64,000 bases of DNA from CAYVLA01 sp964549615 [NCBI: uncultured Thermococci archaeon] (GCA_964549615.1 CAZJVP010000072.1:1-64000); one strand, 5' to 3'; shown: positions 24,885-35,595, counted from the first letter of the stretch. The notes: generated by a model not told the origin, from the sequence alone. Numbers and translations: made by a program.

Positions 24885-26699
24885 ATGGCTTCAGTGGGCG
24901 GCCGACTTGGCCCATCTTGGGAAACGGTGAAGCGCTGGAACATCCTAGTCGCTAGGGATGCCTTGCCAAGTGAAGCGCACGCAGCTTCGGAACTACGTGC
25001 TTTCCTTGAACGAGCCGGGGCAGAGCAGATGGCGATCGTCAACGACGCCGACCATGGGGACCCTCGCATATTCATCGGGCCGGGCGCAGCCGCCCGGGCG
25101 GATGGACTGGCCGTCAATACCGAGGGATTTGGCCCAGAGGATCTACGCGTCGTAGTCAGCAGAGACGGCATTGCTATAGCCGGCGGGCGGCCTCGCGGCA
25201 CCCTCTACGGCGTCTACACCTTTCTGGAAGATGTGGTCGGGGTCCGCTTCCTAACGCCGGATCACACCCACGTGCCCTGCCTTGGCGACGAGGACTGCTT
25301 GCCACTGATGGACAAGACTTACCGTCCCCCCTTCCGCTTCAGGTGGAGCTACTTCGGCGAGATCGCAGAGGACCATGCCTTTGCGACGAGGATGCGCACC
25401 AACACGGTTCAGAGCGAGGATCATCTGGGAGGGAGGACGCCCATAAACCTCGTGAGCCACACGTTCGGCAGCTTAATGCCCTGGGCCAAGTACGGGGCCG
25501 AGCATCCGGAGTACTACAACGAGACCGATGGCAAACGGCCTAAGGATATCTGGAACGATCAGTACGACCCCGGCGTCCAACTCTGCACGACAAACCCGGA
25601 CGTGGTGCGAATCGTCACGGATGCGGTGCTGCAGGATCTAGCCTCAAACCCGGGAGTTGCCAACGTCTCGGTATCCCAGAATGACAACAGCCGAAGGTGC
25701 GAGTGCGAACGGTGCCGGGCAGTGGATGAGCAGGAGGGCTCCCCCATGGGTTCGCTCCTCACGCTGGTGAACGCCGTGGCGGATGCGGTCGCCAAGAAGT
25801 ATCCTGGCGTTATGGTCGGCACCCTTGCATACGACTACACTAGGAAGCCTCCGGCCACGATCAGGCCTAGGCCAAATGTGCAGATCCAGCTCTGCAGCAT
25901 CGAGTGTTGCCAGACGCATCCCATCGATGACCCCAACTGCCCAAAGAACCAGGCTTTCTGCGAGGATCTGAAAGGCTGGTCGAGGATATGCCAAAACCTC
26001 TACGTTTGGACCTACGTGACGAACTTCCATAACTACCTCATCCCGTGCCCCAATCTCCGGGCCCTGGGCCGCAACGTCAGGTTCTTCCACGCAAGGGGTG
26101 TCAAGGGGCTCTTCATGCAGGGACCCGCGGCCGGCGCCGAGCTCGGCGGTCTGCGAAACTACATCATCAGCAACATGATATGGGATCCGAGCAAGGATGA
26201 TAAGGCGCTGATGGACGAGTTCCTGAGGCTCCACTACGGCAGGGCGGCCCGGTTCATCAAGCAGTACATAGACATGGTCCACGACGCCGCGGAGAGATGG
26301 GGCCAGCATCGTAACTGTTTTGGCTCAGCGGCCGAGCACGGCCTGAGCGCCGAGCTGGGGCGGGAGGGCCTGGAGATCTTCGCCAGAGCCATGGCAGCGG
26401 CCGAGTCCGATGAGATCCGCAAACGGGTCGAGAAAGCCTCCATCGCCTGCCATGCGCTCATCGTCGAACCGCTTGCGGCTCCCGCGTTCCAGAAGATCAG
26501 AAGCCGCAAGAAGACCCGAGACAAGACGCCCTTCATCTTGGATCCGACCCTTGCCCGAGAGCTCCGTCCCCATCTGGCTCGATTCCTCGATCTGTGCAGA
26601 CGGCACGGTGTGCTCCGGATGGGAGAATGGGCGAGCATCGAAGAAGTGGCCGATGCGCTCAGGGAGGGGTGCGGAATGCAAGCCGGCGAGCCCTTCTAG
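24885..26699 (+). CDS. DUF4838 (alpha-glucuronidase-like) protein
   Basis: 604 residues. The N-terminal domain (about 15-120) resembles the GH67/GH20-type accessory fold (ARDALPSEAHAASELRAFL, RGTLYGVYTFLEDVVGVRFL). The central TIM-barrel region contains the DUF4838 hallmarks VSVSQNDNSRRCECERC, with a Cys pair, and ELGGLRNYIISNMIWDP. Such proteins cluster with polysaccharide-use genes and are distant relatives of alpha-glucuronidases. No signal peptide is visible. A GGAGGAG site precedes ATG 24885. Together with the esterase downstream it suggests processing of a uronate- or ester-decorated glycan. Confidence 0.82.
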   Translation: MASVGGRLGPSWETVKRWNILVARDALPSEAHAASELRAFLERAGAEQMAIVNDADHGDPRIFIGPGAAARADGLAVNTEGFGPEDLRVVVSRDGIAIAGGRPRGTLYGVYTFLEDVVGVRFLTPDHTHVPCLGDEDCLPLMDKTYRPPFRFRWSYFGEIAEDHAFATRMRTNTVQSEDHLGGRTPINLVSHTFGSLMPWAKYGAEHPEYYNETDGKRPKDIWNDQYDPGVQLCTTNPDVVRIVTDAVLQDLASNPGVANVSVSQNDNSRRCECERCRAVDEQEGSPMGSLLTLVNAVADAVAKKYPGVMVGTLAYDYTRKPPATIRPRPNVQIQLCSIECCQTHPIDDPNCPKNQAFCEDLKGWSRICQNLYVWTYVTNFHNYLIPCPNLRALGRNVRFFHARGVKGLFMQGPAAGAELGGLRNYIISNMIWDPSKDDKALMDEFLRLHYGRAARFIKQYIDMVHDAAERWGQHRNCFGSAAEHGLSAELGREGLEIFARAMAAAESDEIRKRVEKASIACHALIVEPLAAPAFQKIRSRKKTRDKTPFILDPTLARELRPHLARFLDLCRRHGVLRMGEWASIEEVADALREGCGMQAGEPF

Positions 26700-27040
26700 G
26701 AGGCTTAGAGGCCTTTCACTCCCCAAAGAGCCACAGCGGGCAAGCCCCAGACATGTCCTCAAGATAGTCTCCCGCATCCTGCTCGTCCGATCTCCCGGCC
26801 TGCGCCGATGCCTGCAGCGGGGTGGCAACTGGCCAGGCATGTGTACGCCGATGTGACTGTCGGGCGAAACCCATGAGACCAAAACGCCGATGACTTGACG
26901 ATCCTAAGGAACGCTAGATCTGCCCTGGGAGCGATCGGAACTTTCAGACCGGTCAGCAGCTGTTCTCGTCCCGACGCCCAGTGCGGTCGTTGGCTCCTTC
27001 GGTCCATCTGGAGGCCAAAAACGCGGGTTGAAGTGTACCC
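26700..27040. other. Gene-free region between convergent genes
   Basis: These 341 bases separate two convergent genes. No gene, RNA or clear terminator hairpin with a T-run is recognised. Confidence 0.5.
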
Positions 27041-28993
27041 CTAGCAACCTCCCAAGATCGGCTTTGCTGGTCCGTGGCCGGGGCGTTCGATAGGGAGATC
27101 CTCCGTCATCGCAAGAAGCTCCGGCACGTCGAACTCCCTGAGCAGCCCGAAGCAGAACAGTGGCACCGCGCTTTCGTATTCGACGGGAAGCTCGATGAGC
27201 CGTTTGAGCGAATCGTAGAGCCCGTCGAGGTAAAGGTTGCTGAGAATCCCGGGATTAAGGGCAGCAGCGCAAAGCGATGCAAAGGAGACGATCGGCCCTG
27301 CGCTGCCCAGGCCGACCCTTCCGTCCCTGGCGCTCGATGCAGCCCACTCCAGCAGGGCAAGGATCTGGCCCGTCAGGACCCCGAGAGGCCTCTCGCCCAC
27401 GGTCCCCAAGAGCATCTGGTACTGCGCAGGATATCGGCACTCCCCCGTCCCGAAAACGTCTGCCGCAACAACCGTCCTTCCCTGCGCGATATGCGACGCA
27501 CAGAGTTGAACGAGGCCACCGCGTCCCGCATCGGAAAGTAGGACCTGCACGTGCCCCGGGGCTTGGCATTCCAGACCCACCTGCCCCGCCCGGGCCTCGG
27601 TTTTCGTCTCACCCTTTGCCAAGAGGACGGTCACGGGCAATGTCCACTCGTCGTCCATGTGCAGAAGGTGGTGGGCGGACTGCTCATCCCGTTGAACGAC
27701 CTCGTCCCTGACCGAGTAGCGGTGGAGACGGATGACTTTCTCAAGTCTAGCTCGGGACCGCTGCAACCACGCTTCTCGCTTGGGCCCAAGACCTCTCGGA
27801 ACGCTCAGACGCGGCAGCCCCATCGCGGCCTCTTTTGCTAGGGAGATGAGGGTCGCGTTGTCCTCCGGCAATCCGACCCGCAGCTGCGATTCGCTCAACA
27901 GCTCATCCTCATAGGGTAGATCACGCTCGGGGCTCTGCAGCCCGAAGTGTCGGTTCAGAAAACGGTAGAGCTGGGCCCGGTTGTCCGCCTCGTAGTTGTG
28001 GGTGCCCGGGTCCACGTTCACGTAGAACTCGATGTTGTCCGGAACCCCCAGAAGGTCGTAGAGGGGCTTGACCGGCTCGTAAATGCTGACCTTGGTCCGC
28101 TCCGGACGGAAACAGCAATCATCCTTCTCGTTGTAGATGAGGAGGGCCGGCCGCGGGGCGAAAAGAGCCGTCAGGAGGTCGTAGTCCGCGACCGTGCAAA
28201 GGTCGACCGGGGCCTGCTCCAGATCTCCGATGTCGGCGGTGCACGATGGGCGTTGCCAGATCGGTGAATGGCCAGCGACGGGCACAACCACCCTCACCCT
28301 TTCGTCCAGAGCGCTGAGGACGGCCGTCTGCCAACCCCCGCCTGAGAGCCCGGTCATGGCGACCCTCCTTGAATCGCAGTTTGGATGCGAGAGTAGGACA
28401 TCCAACCCCCGCTTCATGGCCAGGTAGAAGACCGCGACCCCTGCCTTGCCGCACAGATCAAGGTGGGCTATCCGCCCGTGGTTGATGTTCATCGACAGCT
28501 CGCCCATTCCGATGAACTCGGTGCTCAGGGCCAACATTCCCCTCTTTGCTAGGTTGATGCACCGGGCCTGCTTGTACGGCATGGCCTTGCCGCCGATGTG
28601 ATGGCCATTTGGATTGAGCACCGCTGGCACCCGGCCCTTGATGCCATCGGGCTCGTAAAGCAGCGCGGGAATCCACATGCCTGGGAAGCCCTCATACATG
28701 AGCTTCCGTATCCGGTATCCTTTCCCTGTCTTGATGACTCCCCGCCACCGGACTCTCGGCTTCTCATCCAAAAGCCGCTTCGGATGGCCCCTCAGGTAAA
28801 TCTCTCGAATGGCCGTCCTTCGGGTATGCGACGCCAGCCGGGCCCACTGCCGCTTTTCCTCAGGACATCTGAATCGGCTCACCTTCGAGAGAATGAAGCG
28901 GTGGAGCTCACAGCTCTTGGGATCCTCCGGGTCGCGCCGGGGAAGAAGCTGCCGTCGCAGTGCCTCTTGCAGGCTGTCTAGCGGTCCTGTCAT
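27041..28993 (-). CDS. Alpha/beta-hydrolase (acetyl-xylan-esterase-like), probably duplicated domain
   Basis: 650 residues. The first half is an alpha/beta-hydrolase with VPAVLNPNGHH (oxyanion region), nucleophile elbow GLSGGGWQ (Ser at about residue 218), FAPRPALLIYNEKDD (Asp) and DPGTHNY (His), giving a complete catalytic triad. The second half (about 400-650) repeats the fold in weaker form (VVAADVFGTGE, VGLGSAGPIVSFASL) without an obvious triad. This arrangement is common in secreted or cytosolic acetyl-xylan or glucuronoyl esterases of polysaccharide loci. There is no signal peptide. It probably removes ester groups from the same glycan attacked by nearby glycosidases. Confidence 0.8.
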   Translation of the reverse strand: MTGPLDSLQEALRRQLLPRRDPEDPKSCELHRFILSKVSRFRCPEEKRQWARLASHTRRTAIREIYLRGHPKRLLDEKPRVRWRGVIKTGKGYRIRKLMYEGFPGMWIPALLYEPDGIKGRVPAVLNPNGHHIGGKAMPYKQARCINLAKRGMLALSTEFIGMGELSMNINHGRIAHLDLCGKAGVAVFYLAMKRGLDVLLSHPNCDSRRVAMTGLSGGGWQTAVLSALDERVRVVVPVAGHSPIWQRPSCTADIGDLEQAPVDLCTVADYDLLTALFAPRPALLIYNEKDDCCFRPERTKVSIYEPVKPLYDLLGVPDNIEFYVNVDPGTHNYEADNRAQLYRFLNRHFGLQSPERDLPYEDELLSESQLRVGLPEDNATLISLAKEAAMGLPRLSVPRGLGPKREAWLQRSRARLEKVIRLHRYSVRDEVVQRDEQSAHHLLHMDDEWTLPVTVLLAKGETKTEARAGQVGLECQAPGHVQVLLSDAGRGGLVQLCASHIAQGRTVVAADVFGTGECRYPAQYQMLLGTVGERPLGVLTGQILALLEWAASSARDGRVGLGSAGPIVSFASLCAAALNPGILSNLYLDGLYDSLKRLIELPVEYESAVPLFCFGLLREFDVPELLAMTEDLPIERPGHGPAKPILGGC

Positions 28994-29103
28994 TGCCTAC
29001 ACCTCCGTCCACGGATCACAACGCGCGGACCTGTGCAAGGCTCGCCGGTGAAAAAAGCTTTGGTCGCCTGCCGGCTCATTGTTGGCCGCAGCCTCTATCC
29101 GTC

Positions 29104-29976
29104 TTAGGACCGGGCAACGTGCGAGGACTGATGCTCGGGGCCAGAGGAGATGCCTGCCTTGACTTGGGATACAACGCCGGGCTGCGCAGAAACCACGATC
29201 GTGCAATTGATGTCCTGGAAGGTTATGTTGATGTCAAGGCCGCAGTGCTTGGCCCTGTCCCTCATGACCAACGAGTAGAGTTCCTTGTACTCCTCGGGGT
29301 CTATCTTGTCCCGGAAGATGGCCTTGTGGATCACATCCAAGTGCGCGAGGGGATGCATCACCAATTCAGCGCGTCTGTCGTCGGCCTGCAACACCGTGCA
29401 CTTCGACCCCCTGAGGTTCGCCTCCATAACTGCAGTGTAGAGCGCGAACTGCGGCGGGCCCTCGATGAGAGGCATCCATGCGTCCATCGCGACCTTGAAC
29501 GCGGCGCCGTCCAGAAAGAACCGCTGAGCGTACTCCTTCCCTCCGATCCTTTTGAGCTCCTTGTAGATCTTAGAAATCATGCGGACCTCTAGCTCCGAGC
29601 ATATCCAGCATCTCTGTCCCTCATCCAGCTTGAGTATCTGGCCGTATGGCATGCTGGGAACGGAGTGGAGCGGTATGAAGATCGTCTCCAGGTGGGAGAT
29701 CCTCCATTGACCCTTGCTGCGGACGAGCGTGAAGATGAACCTTTCGCGGTCCTCCGTGAGATAGGTCACCGCCTTGGCCCTTCCGTCTTTGAGGACCTTT
29801 ATCCTGTGGACCTCCATGGGAAAGGAACGGCCCGAGTATGCCTTCTGCAGCACCTGGTAGAACGCGAGTATGACCGACGAGAAGGGGCCCTTGGATATCA
29901 GCTCATTCGCAGCGTTCTGGTCGCCGGTTTCGATCCCGAGCTTGAACTTCTCAAGGACGGATGCTATTTCCTCCAA
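29104..29976 (-). CDS. Unrecognised cytosolic protein
   Basis: 290 residues that I cannot assign. The first 95 residues look like an NTF2/SnoaL-type alpha+beta fold (KAVTYLTEDRERFIFTLVRS). The rest is helical with CWICSELE, a conserved-looking YAQRFFLDGAAFKVAMDAW stretch, and a beta-rich end containing scattered Cys. There is no signal peptide or membrane segment. The start is TTG 29976, with TATA-like AAAGTTAAGAG about 57 bases upstream. It lies downstream of dnaJ but has its own promoter, so a chaperone link is not implied. Confidence 0.6.
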   Translation of the reverse strand: MEEIASVLEKFKLGIETGDQNAANELISKGPFSSVILAFYQVLQKAYSGRSFPMEVHRIKVLKDGRAKAVTYLTEDRERFIFTLVRSKGQWRISHLETIFIPLHSVPSMPYGQILKLDEGQRCWICSELEVRMISKIYKELKRIGGKEYAQRFFLDGAAFKVAMDAWMPLIEGPPQFALYTAVMEANLRGSKCTVLQADDRRAELVMHPLAHLDVIHKAIFRDKIDPEEYKELYSLVMRDRAKHCGLDINITFQDINCTIVVSAQPGVVSQVKAGISSGPEHQSSHVARS

Positions 29977-30146
29977 GGTCGACCCCGGCCCATCTATCCC
30001 CGGTCACAAAATCATCGCCGTCCGGGCTCTTAACTTTGCCCTCCGAACCTCCGAACCTGATCCGTCGGTTGGAAGTCCGGCGGCCTTCGTCCGCAGCTCG
30101 AGATCGCCCGTGCCAGTCGTGCCTATCTTTTAGGCAAGGAGGGCGC

Positions 30147-31325
30147 CTATTGCCGGGCGTGGTTCCACCTGTCAAAGAAGCTTCGTTTCTGTCCCTTTCT
30201 GGGCGTTCCTTCCGCCTGAAGAGATTTGAGCTCTTCGATAAGCTCCCTCTCCCGTCCGGAGACGTTCTTGGGAATGCTCACCTCGACCTTGACGTGCTGG
30301 TCCCCCACTCCACCCCTCTCAAGGTCAGGCAGGCCTTTGCCCTTCAGCCTGAAGATGGTTCCGCTCTCAGTCCCGGGAGGAATCTTGATCACAGCGGTTC
30401 CCTTCAGAGTCGGGACCTCAAGTTCCCCGCCCAGAACCAGCAGCGCGTAGCTGACCGGGACCTTCATGTAGATCTCCGGGCCGTCCCTCTGGAAGACCGG
30501 ATGCGGCCTGACGTGCACAACCACGTAGAGGTCGCCCGGCGAGCCTCCCATCCTGCCCTTCTCGCCTTGGCCGGATATCCGCAGCCGCGATCCGTCATCG
30601 ATGCCGGCCGGAACGTTCACCGATATCCTCCTGGATCTTCGAACGATGCCCTTCCCGCGACACTGCTGGCACGGCCTCTCAACGGTCCTGCCGCTTCCCC
30701 TACACCTTACACAAGGCTGGATGCGGACGAACTGGCTGAAGCCGCGGGTCTGAACGTCCCTGATCTGCCCCCGTCCCCCGCAATCCGGGCAGGTCCTGAG
30801 AGCCGTACCGCCCTCAGCCCCGGTGCCCCCGCAGGCCGGGCAGTCCTCCTCATGATCGAACTCGATCTCCTTCTTTGCCCCGAAAGCTGCCTCCTCGAAA
30901 CTCACCTCGAGGTCGTACCGCAGATCGGCACCGCGCTCACGGCCGCGGGGTTCACGACGGTCGAAGAAGAAGTCGAAAAGGGATCCCCCGCCTCGACCGA
31001 AGAATTCCTCGAAGATGCCGCCTCCAAAAATGTCATCGATGTCGCCGAAGTGGGTGAAGTCCCTCCACGTGAAGCCGCCGGGGCTGAAGTTGCCCTGCAC
31101 GCCCGCGAAGCCGAACTGATCGTACGCCGCCCTCTTCTCCGGATCCGCAAGGACCTCGTAGGCCTCGGAAAGCTCCTTGAACTTCTCCTCGGCACCCTTC
31201 GGGTCGTCCTTATTGAGGTCGGGGTGGTACTTCTTGGCCAGTCTCCTATACGCAGCCTTGATCTCGTCGAGGGTCGCGTTCCTCGAGACCCCCAACACCT
31301 CGTAATAGTCCCGTTTCTGGGCCAA
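30147..31325 (-). CDS. dnaJ: Chaperone DnaJ (Hsp40)
   Basis: 392 residues with the full type I layout: J domain (1-70) with HPD at 34-36, a G/F-rich linker ([15 protein letters not shown]), and a zinc domain with four CxxCxGxG motifs ([32 protein letters not shown]). The C-terminal substrate-binding domains include RISGQGEKG. It stimulates the DnaK ATPase and delivers unfolded clients. It starts with TTG 23 bases after dnaK, in the order grpE-dnaK-dnaJ on the minus strand. Archaea with this set acquired it from bacteria. Confidence 0.97.
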   Translation of the reverse strand: MAQKRDYYEVLGVSRNATLDEIKAAYRRLAKKYHPDLNKDDPKGAEEKFKELSEAYEVLADPEKRAAYDQFGFAGVQGNFSPGGFTWRDFTHFGDIDDIFGGGIFEEFFGRGGGSLFDFFFDRREPRGRERGADLRYDLEVSFEEAAFGAKKEIEFDHEEDCPACGGTGAEGGTALRTCPDCGGRGQIRDVQTRGFSQFVRIQPCVRCRGSGRTVERPCQQCRGKGIVRRSRRISVNVPAGIDDGSRLRISGQGEKGRMGGSPGDLYVVVHVRPHPVFQRDGPEIYMKVPVSYALLVLGGELEVPTLKGTAVIKIPPGTESGTIFRLKGKGLPDLERGGVGDQHVKVEVSIPKNVSGRERELIEELKSLQAEGTPRKGQKRSFFDRWNHARQ

Positions 31326-31348
31326 TAGGTACCACCGACAGGGTTCCC

Positions 31349-33217
31349 CTACTTCTTGTCCTCCTCATCGACGACCTTGTAGTCTGCATCCACCACCTTC
31401 TCCTTCGACCCCTTCTTCGCGCCCTCGGACCCGCCCTTGTTCTCGGATCCGCCCTTCTCATCGGGCCTGGGCCCCGCCTGCTGGTAGATCTTGGTGGTGG
31501 CTTCGTACATAACCTTCGTCAGCTTCTCGATCGCCTCGTTGATCCTTGAGGCGTCTTCGCGTCCGACCGCCTCCCGAAGCGACTTCACCTCGGTTTCTAT
31601 GGCCGATTTCTGGTCCGCGGTGAGCTTGTCACCCATCTCCTTTAGCGTCTTTTCTGCGGTGTAGATCATCGTGTCTGCTCTGTTCTTCAGCTCGGCCATC
31701 TCCCGCCGCTTCCTGTCCTCCTCGGCGTGCTTCTCCGACTCCTTCATCATACGGTCGATCTCTTCCTTGCTGAGCTTGGTCGAGGCCGTTATGGTCATCT
31801 TCTGCTCCTTGCCCGTGGCGAGATCCTTGGCGCTCACGTTCAGAATCCCGTTCGCGTCTATGTCGAAAGTGACTTCGATCTGGGGAACTCCCCTCGGGGC
31901 CGGCGGAATCCCAACCAGGGTGAACCTCCCGAGGGAGATATTGTCCGCCGCCATTGCCCTCTCACCTTGGAGGACATGGATCTCGACGCTCGTCTGGAAA
32001 TCGGAGGCGGTCGTGAATATCTGGCTCTTCCTCGTCGGAATCGTCGTGTTCCTGTCGATGAGCTTCGTGAACACGCCGCCCAACGTCTCTATCCCCAGCG
32101 TCAGGGGCGTCACGTCGAGCAGAAGTATGTCCTTTATCTCACCGGCGAGAACCGCGCCTTGGATTGCGGCCCCCATCGCCACGCACTCCATCGGATCTAT
32201 CCCCCTCTCAGGCTCCCTGCCGAGGATCGATTTGAACTTCTCCCTCACGCAAGGCATCCTTGTCGGACCGCCAACCAGGATTATCTTGGAGATGTCACTT
32301 GGCTGAAGCTTGGCATCGGACAACGCCGTCCTTATCGGCTGTTCGAGCTGTCGCAGGATCGGATCCACGAGCTCCTCCAGCTTCGCCCGCGTAAGCGTCA
32401 GCTCCAGGTTCTTTGGCCCCTTGGAGTCACTCGCTATGAAGGGAAGGCTGATCTGTGTCGTGATGGTGCTGGAGAGCTCAATCTTTGCCCTCTCCGCAGC
32501 CTCCCTGACCCTCTGCATCGCGGTGTGATCCGACCTCAGATCGATCCCCGTCTGGGCCTTGAACTGCTGAACCATCCAATCGATGATCTTCTGGTCCATG
32601 TCTGTTCCGCCAAGTTGCGTATCGCCGCTGGTCGAAAGCACTTCGAACACGCCATCTCCGATCTCCATGATGGTAACATCGAACGTGCCTCCGCCGAAGT
32701 CCAGTATGGCAACCCTCATGTTGCCTCCTTTATCAAGCCCGTAGGCCAGCGCGGCCGCCGTGGGCTCGTTTATTATCCTCACGACCTCGAGGCCGGCGAT
32801 CGTTCCTGCGTCTTTGGTGGCCTGTCTCTGATTGTCGTTGAAGTAGGCGGGGACGGTTATCACCGCCTTCTTGACCTCCTCGCCCAAGAACGCTGAAGCG
32901 TCGTCCTTGATCTTCCTGAGGATTCTGGCCGAGATCTCCTGAGGGGTGTATGACTTGCCGTCTATCGTGACGGTGTAGTCCGTCCCCATCTTGCGCTTTA
33001 TCCCGATGATCGTTCGATCCGGCTTCAGGGCGGCCTGTCTCCTTGCCGGCTCGCCCACCAAGACGGTGCCGTCCTCCATGAAGCAGACTACGGAGGGAAA
33101 CATCTTGCCGGCATAGGTGGGCCCCTCGGCGCTTGGAACTATCACGGGCCGGCCGCCTTCGACAACCGCGCATTGAGAGTTGCTCGTCCCAAGATCTATG
33201 CCAACGATCTTAACCAA
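31349..33217 (-). CDS. dnaK: Chaperone DnaK (Hsp70)
   Basis: 622 residues. The nucleotide-binding domain begins [14 protein letters not shown] and contains [29 protein letters not shown] and VGGPTRMP. The substrate-binding domain has [13 protein letters not shown] and a lid helix, and the tail is G/K-rich, ending [14 protein letters not shown] 33217 is the start because GGAGGT lies 6 bases before it and the family begins there; the frame upstream belongs to the end of grpE. It works with GrpE (14 bases upstream) and DnaJ (23 bases downstream). Confidence 0.98.
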   Translation of the reverse strand: MVKIVGIDLGTSNSQCAVVEGGRPVIVPSAEGPTYAGKMFPSVVCFMEDGTVLVGEPARRQAALKPDRTIIGIKRKMGTDYTVTIDGKSYTPQEISARILRKIKDDASAFLGEEVKKAVITVPAYFNDNQRQATKDAGTIAGLEVVRIINEPTAAALAYGLDKGGNMRVAILDFGGGTFDVTIMEIGDGVFEVLSTSGDTQLGGTDMDQKIIDWMVQQFKAQTGIDLRSDHTAMQRVREAAERAKIELSSTITTQISLPFIASDSKGPKNLELTLTRAKLEELVDPILRQLEQPIRTALSDAKLQPSDISKIILVGGPTRMPCVREKFKSILGREPERGIDPMECVAMGAAIQGAVLAGEIKDILLLDVTPLTLGIETLGGVFTKLIDRNTTIPTRKSQIFTTASDFQTSVEIHVLQGERAMAADNISLGRFTLVGIPPAPRGVPQIEVTFDIDANGILNVSAKDLATGKEQKMTITASTKLSKEEIDRMMKESEKHAEEDRKRREMAELKNRADTMIYTAEKTLKEMGDKLTADQKSAIETEVKSLREAVGREDASRINEAIEKLTKVMYEATTKIYQQAGPRPDEKGGSENKGGSEGAKKGSKEKVVDADYKVVDEEDKK

Positions 33218-33231
33218 GTCGAGACCTCCAT

Positions 33232-33807
33232 TCAGCTGCTTGCCTTTCCTGATGAGACGGCGACCTTCGCGGGCCGTATGGTCTTGGAGTTGAGGAGATA
33301 GCCCCTCGAGTATTCCTGGACGATGACGTTCTCCGGGTGTTCTTCGCTTGCAACTCGGCACACTGCTTCGTGATACCGCGAGTCGAATGGCTTCCCCACC
33401 GACTCCACCGGCGTGAGCCCCTCTCTTCTGAGTATCCCGTCCAGCTGTTCCAAGGTCATCTTGACTCCCTTCATCAAAGGATCCGAGTCCCCTCTGCCGA
33501 GCGCCTCACCCGCCTGTACCGCTCGCTCAAGGTTCTCAAGGACGTCGACCAGGGACTTGACGATGTTCTCGGACGCAAACTTGACGAACTCCTCCTTCTC
33601 CTTCTCCATCCTCTTCCTGAAGTTATCGAACTCAGCCTGCAGCCTAAGGAGCCTTTCGAGGTACCCCGCGGCCAGCTTCGTCTGCTCGTCCAGTTTCTGC
33701 TGGAGCCCCTGGACCTGCTCCTCAAGCTCCCGGATCCTCTGAGCCCTTGGATGCCGCTTGGGGTCCTTCGGTCTCCCCACAGGCTCCTCCACGCCCTTCG
33801 GGTCCAC
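33232..33807 (-). CDS. grpE: Nucleotide exchange factor GrpE
   Basis: 191 residues. A long N-terminal coiled coil ([18 protein letters not shown]) is followed by the four-helix bundle and beta-wing with the signature [17 protein letters not shown] and [17 protein letters not shown]. It releases ADP from DnaK. The start is GTG 33807; a TATA region (GATAAATTAAAAAC) about 45-60 bases upstream probably drives the three-gene chaperone operon. Confidence 0.96.
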   Translation of the reverse strand: MDPKGVEEPVGRPKDPKRHPRAQRIRELEEQVQGLQQKLDEQTKLAAGYLERLLRLQAEFDNFRKRMEKEKEEFVKFASENIVKSLVDVLENLERAVQAGEALGRGDSDPLMKGVKMTLEQLDGILRREGLTPVESVGKPFDSRYHEAVCRVASEEHPENVIVQEYSRGYLLNSKTIRPAKVAVSSGKASS

Positions 33808-33853
33808 AGAAGATCCCGCTCACCTGGTTGATAAGAATAGGTTCCCTTGGCGG

Positions 33854-33867
33854 GTTTTTAATTTATC
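33854..33867 (-). promoter_or_regulatory. Promoter of grpE-dnaK-dnaJ
   Basis: The minus strand reads GATAAATTAAAAAC, an A/T block typical of a TATA box, predicting transcription from about 33835 ahead of GTG 33807. Confidence 0.6.
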
Positions 33868-33895
33868 CTCAAGAGCCCCCCGGGTACTTTCGGAG

Positions 33896-34735
33896 TCATC
33901 TCCGAAGGATGTTTATGAGCGGGTCGGTGTATTCGCCATCTAGGCGGACCTGCACGACCTGCATGATCGCCTGAGATCCCTCGACCCTCGCGCCATTCAC
34001 GGCCATCGAGAAGAATATTCGATCGTCCTTGTGCAGGTCTCGGAATCTGACGGTTCCCAGGGCCGGAAGGTCGTCGAGCGGCAAGACGCCAGACTGCCTG
34101 AGCGGAGTCGATGAATACTTCGTTGCATTGTCGTTGAGCTGGATGACGACGTCCTGTATTGAGTTCTTCCAAGCCAAGAAGAACTCCGCGAACCCCGAAT
34201 AGAACTGCGTAATGTTCCCCGAGCCGTCGAAGAAGAACGCGAAGACCAAGGGCAGATCTGACCCAGCCCCGGGAGGGGCGAGGCCCTCAAGGCAGCTAGA
34301 GTAGTCCATCAGGAGCAGCTTGAACGTTTCGCCCTCCGACCCAACCTCGAGTTCCTTCCGCACGACCTCAAGATCCACCACCTCGGAAAGGGCCCTCACC
34401 TTCTCGTCAAGCTCACGCACCTGTTTCACGCGCAGGGCCTTCTCCACCACCGTGAGGCTTTGCCAATCCGTATAGTTCACGGCGAATGTCCGGTTCCGCA
34501 GCACGCAGAACCTCAGGACGAGGTCGGTGACCGGCCGCCTCACCATGATGCTCAGGGTATAAGGCGACCTTCCCTCCGCAGGGGGAAGCTGTAATCGGCC
34601 GCGGGCTGACGGGACATCCCAGTCATTCTTCAGGATTTCGATGGTCCTTTCCACCCTCTCGCCAAAGAGGATGTTGAAGAGGGCGCTGGAGACGATCGCC
34701 GCAATGATGAGGGTCCCCAGAAGCCTTCTATCCAT
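33896..34735 (-). CDS. Membrane-anchored extracellular protein, unknown
   Basis: 279 residues. An N-terminal membrane anchor or uncleaved signal (LLGTLIIAAIVSSALFNILFG) is followed by an external domain. That domain begins with a beta-sandwich-like segment (RSPYTLSIMVRRPVTDLVLRFCVL), then a coiled-coil piece (VKQVRELDEKVRALSEVVDLEVVRKELE split by a short loop) and a C-terminal beta-rich half (LPLVFAFFFDGSGN). I do not recognise the family. It is upstream of grpE on the same strand but separated by that operon's promoter. Confidence 0.65.
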   Translation of the reverse strand: MDRRLLGTLIIAAIVSSALFNILFGERVERTIEILKNDWDVPSARGRLQLPPAEGRSPYTLSIMVRRPVTDLVLRFCVLRNRTFAVNYTDWQSLTVVEKALRVKQVRELDEKVRALSEVVDLEVVRKELEVGSEGETFKLLLMDYSSCLEGLAPPGAGSDLPLVFAFFFDGSGNITQFYSGFAEFFLAWKNSIQDVVIQLNDNATKYSSTPLRQSGVLPLDDLPALGTVRFRDLHKDDRIFFSMAVNGARVEGSQAIMQVVQVRLDGEYTDPLINILRR

Positions 34736-34855
34736 CGGACCACGCTGCCCCTCAAGGGTCTGATCTGGGCGGGGCCCACTTCATAAAAAGCTCATGTAGA
34801 TCCTTTGTTCCGGAATCTTCCCCGCGTTTTTGGAATCAGCAGGACGGACCGCGCC

Positions 34856-35572
34856 CTACGCTGGGGCCGCTAGGTAGATGGCAGAAGACTCCCAGGGAAT
34901 CGTCTTCGTTAACTTGAGCCCCGCCTGCTTCAGCAAAGCCTCCACCTCTTCCGGAGCAAGGAGCATTAGGTCAAACCATGGCCCGATGAAGCTCTTGTAC
35001 CTGACGCGGAGCTTCACCAGGCCGGGCGGACGATGGGACGCGAGATTCCTCAAGCGATAGTCCTCGTCGACGGCCGTGCCCGGCTCGTTGGGATTGGAGG
35101 TGTGGGCTATGAGATGTCCCTGTGGGAGAAGGACCCTCCTCACGTCCCGCAGCATCTCACCCGTGTTCTTGACATCCCCCGAGATGCCCAACCCGTTGTT
35201 CATCAGGAGAACGGCATCGAAGATCCGCGCCTTGAACGGAAGCCTGCGCGCGCACCCAAGCACAAGCAGCTTCCCTCCCCTCTCCCTGCACACGCGCAAA
35301 ACGGTCCTAGAGTTGTCGAGCCCGACCGCGAAGGCCCTCCGCTGCAAACCGAGCAGGTGGCGCCCGGCCCCGCACCCGATATCCAGTACCGTGGAATCCA
35401 CGAAGGAGAGAGCCTGCGTCTCCTCGTACCTCCAGTCCTGCTCCGTTTCAAAATAGAGGTCGATCGGCTCCTCCATCAGTACGCCATCGTCCCTTTCGAT
35501 CATGCACGGATTCCCCCGATTGCCCCTATGGTAATCCATGACCGCAATTCCTAGGGAGTCGACGGCGCTCAC
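34856..35572 (-). CDS. SAM-dependent methyltransferase
   Basis: About 238 residues of class I Rossmann fold. Motif I is VLDIGCGAGRHLL, motif II region AVGLDNS, motif III LPFKARIFDAVLLMNNGLG and later DVRRVLLPQGHLIAHTSNP. The target cannot be read from the sequence; small molecules are common for this subgroup. GTG 35572 is favoured because a TATA box (AATACTTATTGA) lies about 30 bases upstream, giving a nearly leaderless mRNA; the frame also has an earlier start at 35599 inside that promoter. Confidence 0.85.
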   Translation of the reverse strand: MSAVDSLGIAVMDYHRGNRGNPCMIERDDGVLMEEPIDLYFETEQDWRYEETQALSFVDSTVLDIGCGAGRHLLGLQRRAFAVGLDNSRTVLRVCRERGGKLLVLGCARRLPFKARIFDAVLLMNNGLGISGDVKNTGEMLRDVRRVLLPQGHLIAHTSNPNEPGTAVDEDYRLRNLASHRPPGLVKLRVRYKSFIGPWFDLMLLAPEEVEALLKQAGLKLTKTIPWESSAIYLAAPA

Positions 35573-35595
35573 GTCGCCTGACCACGAAAGACGAG

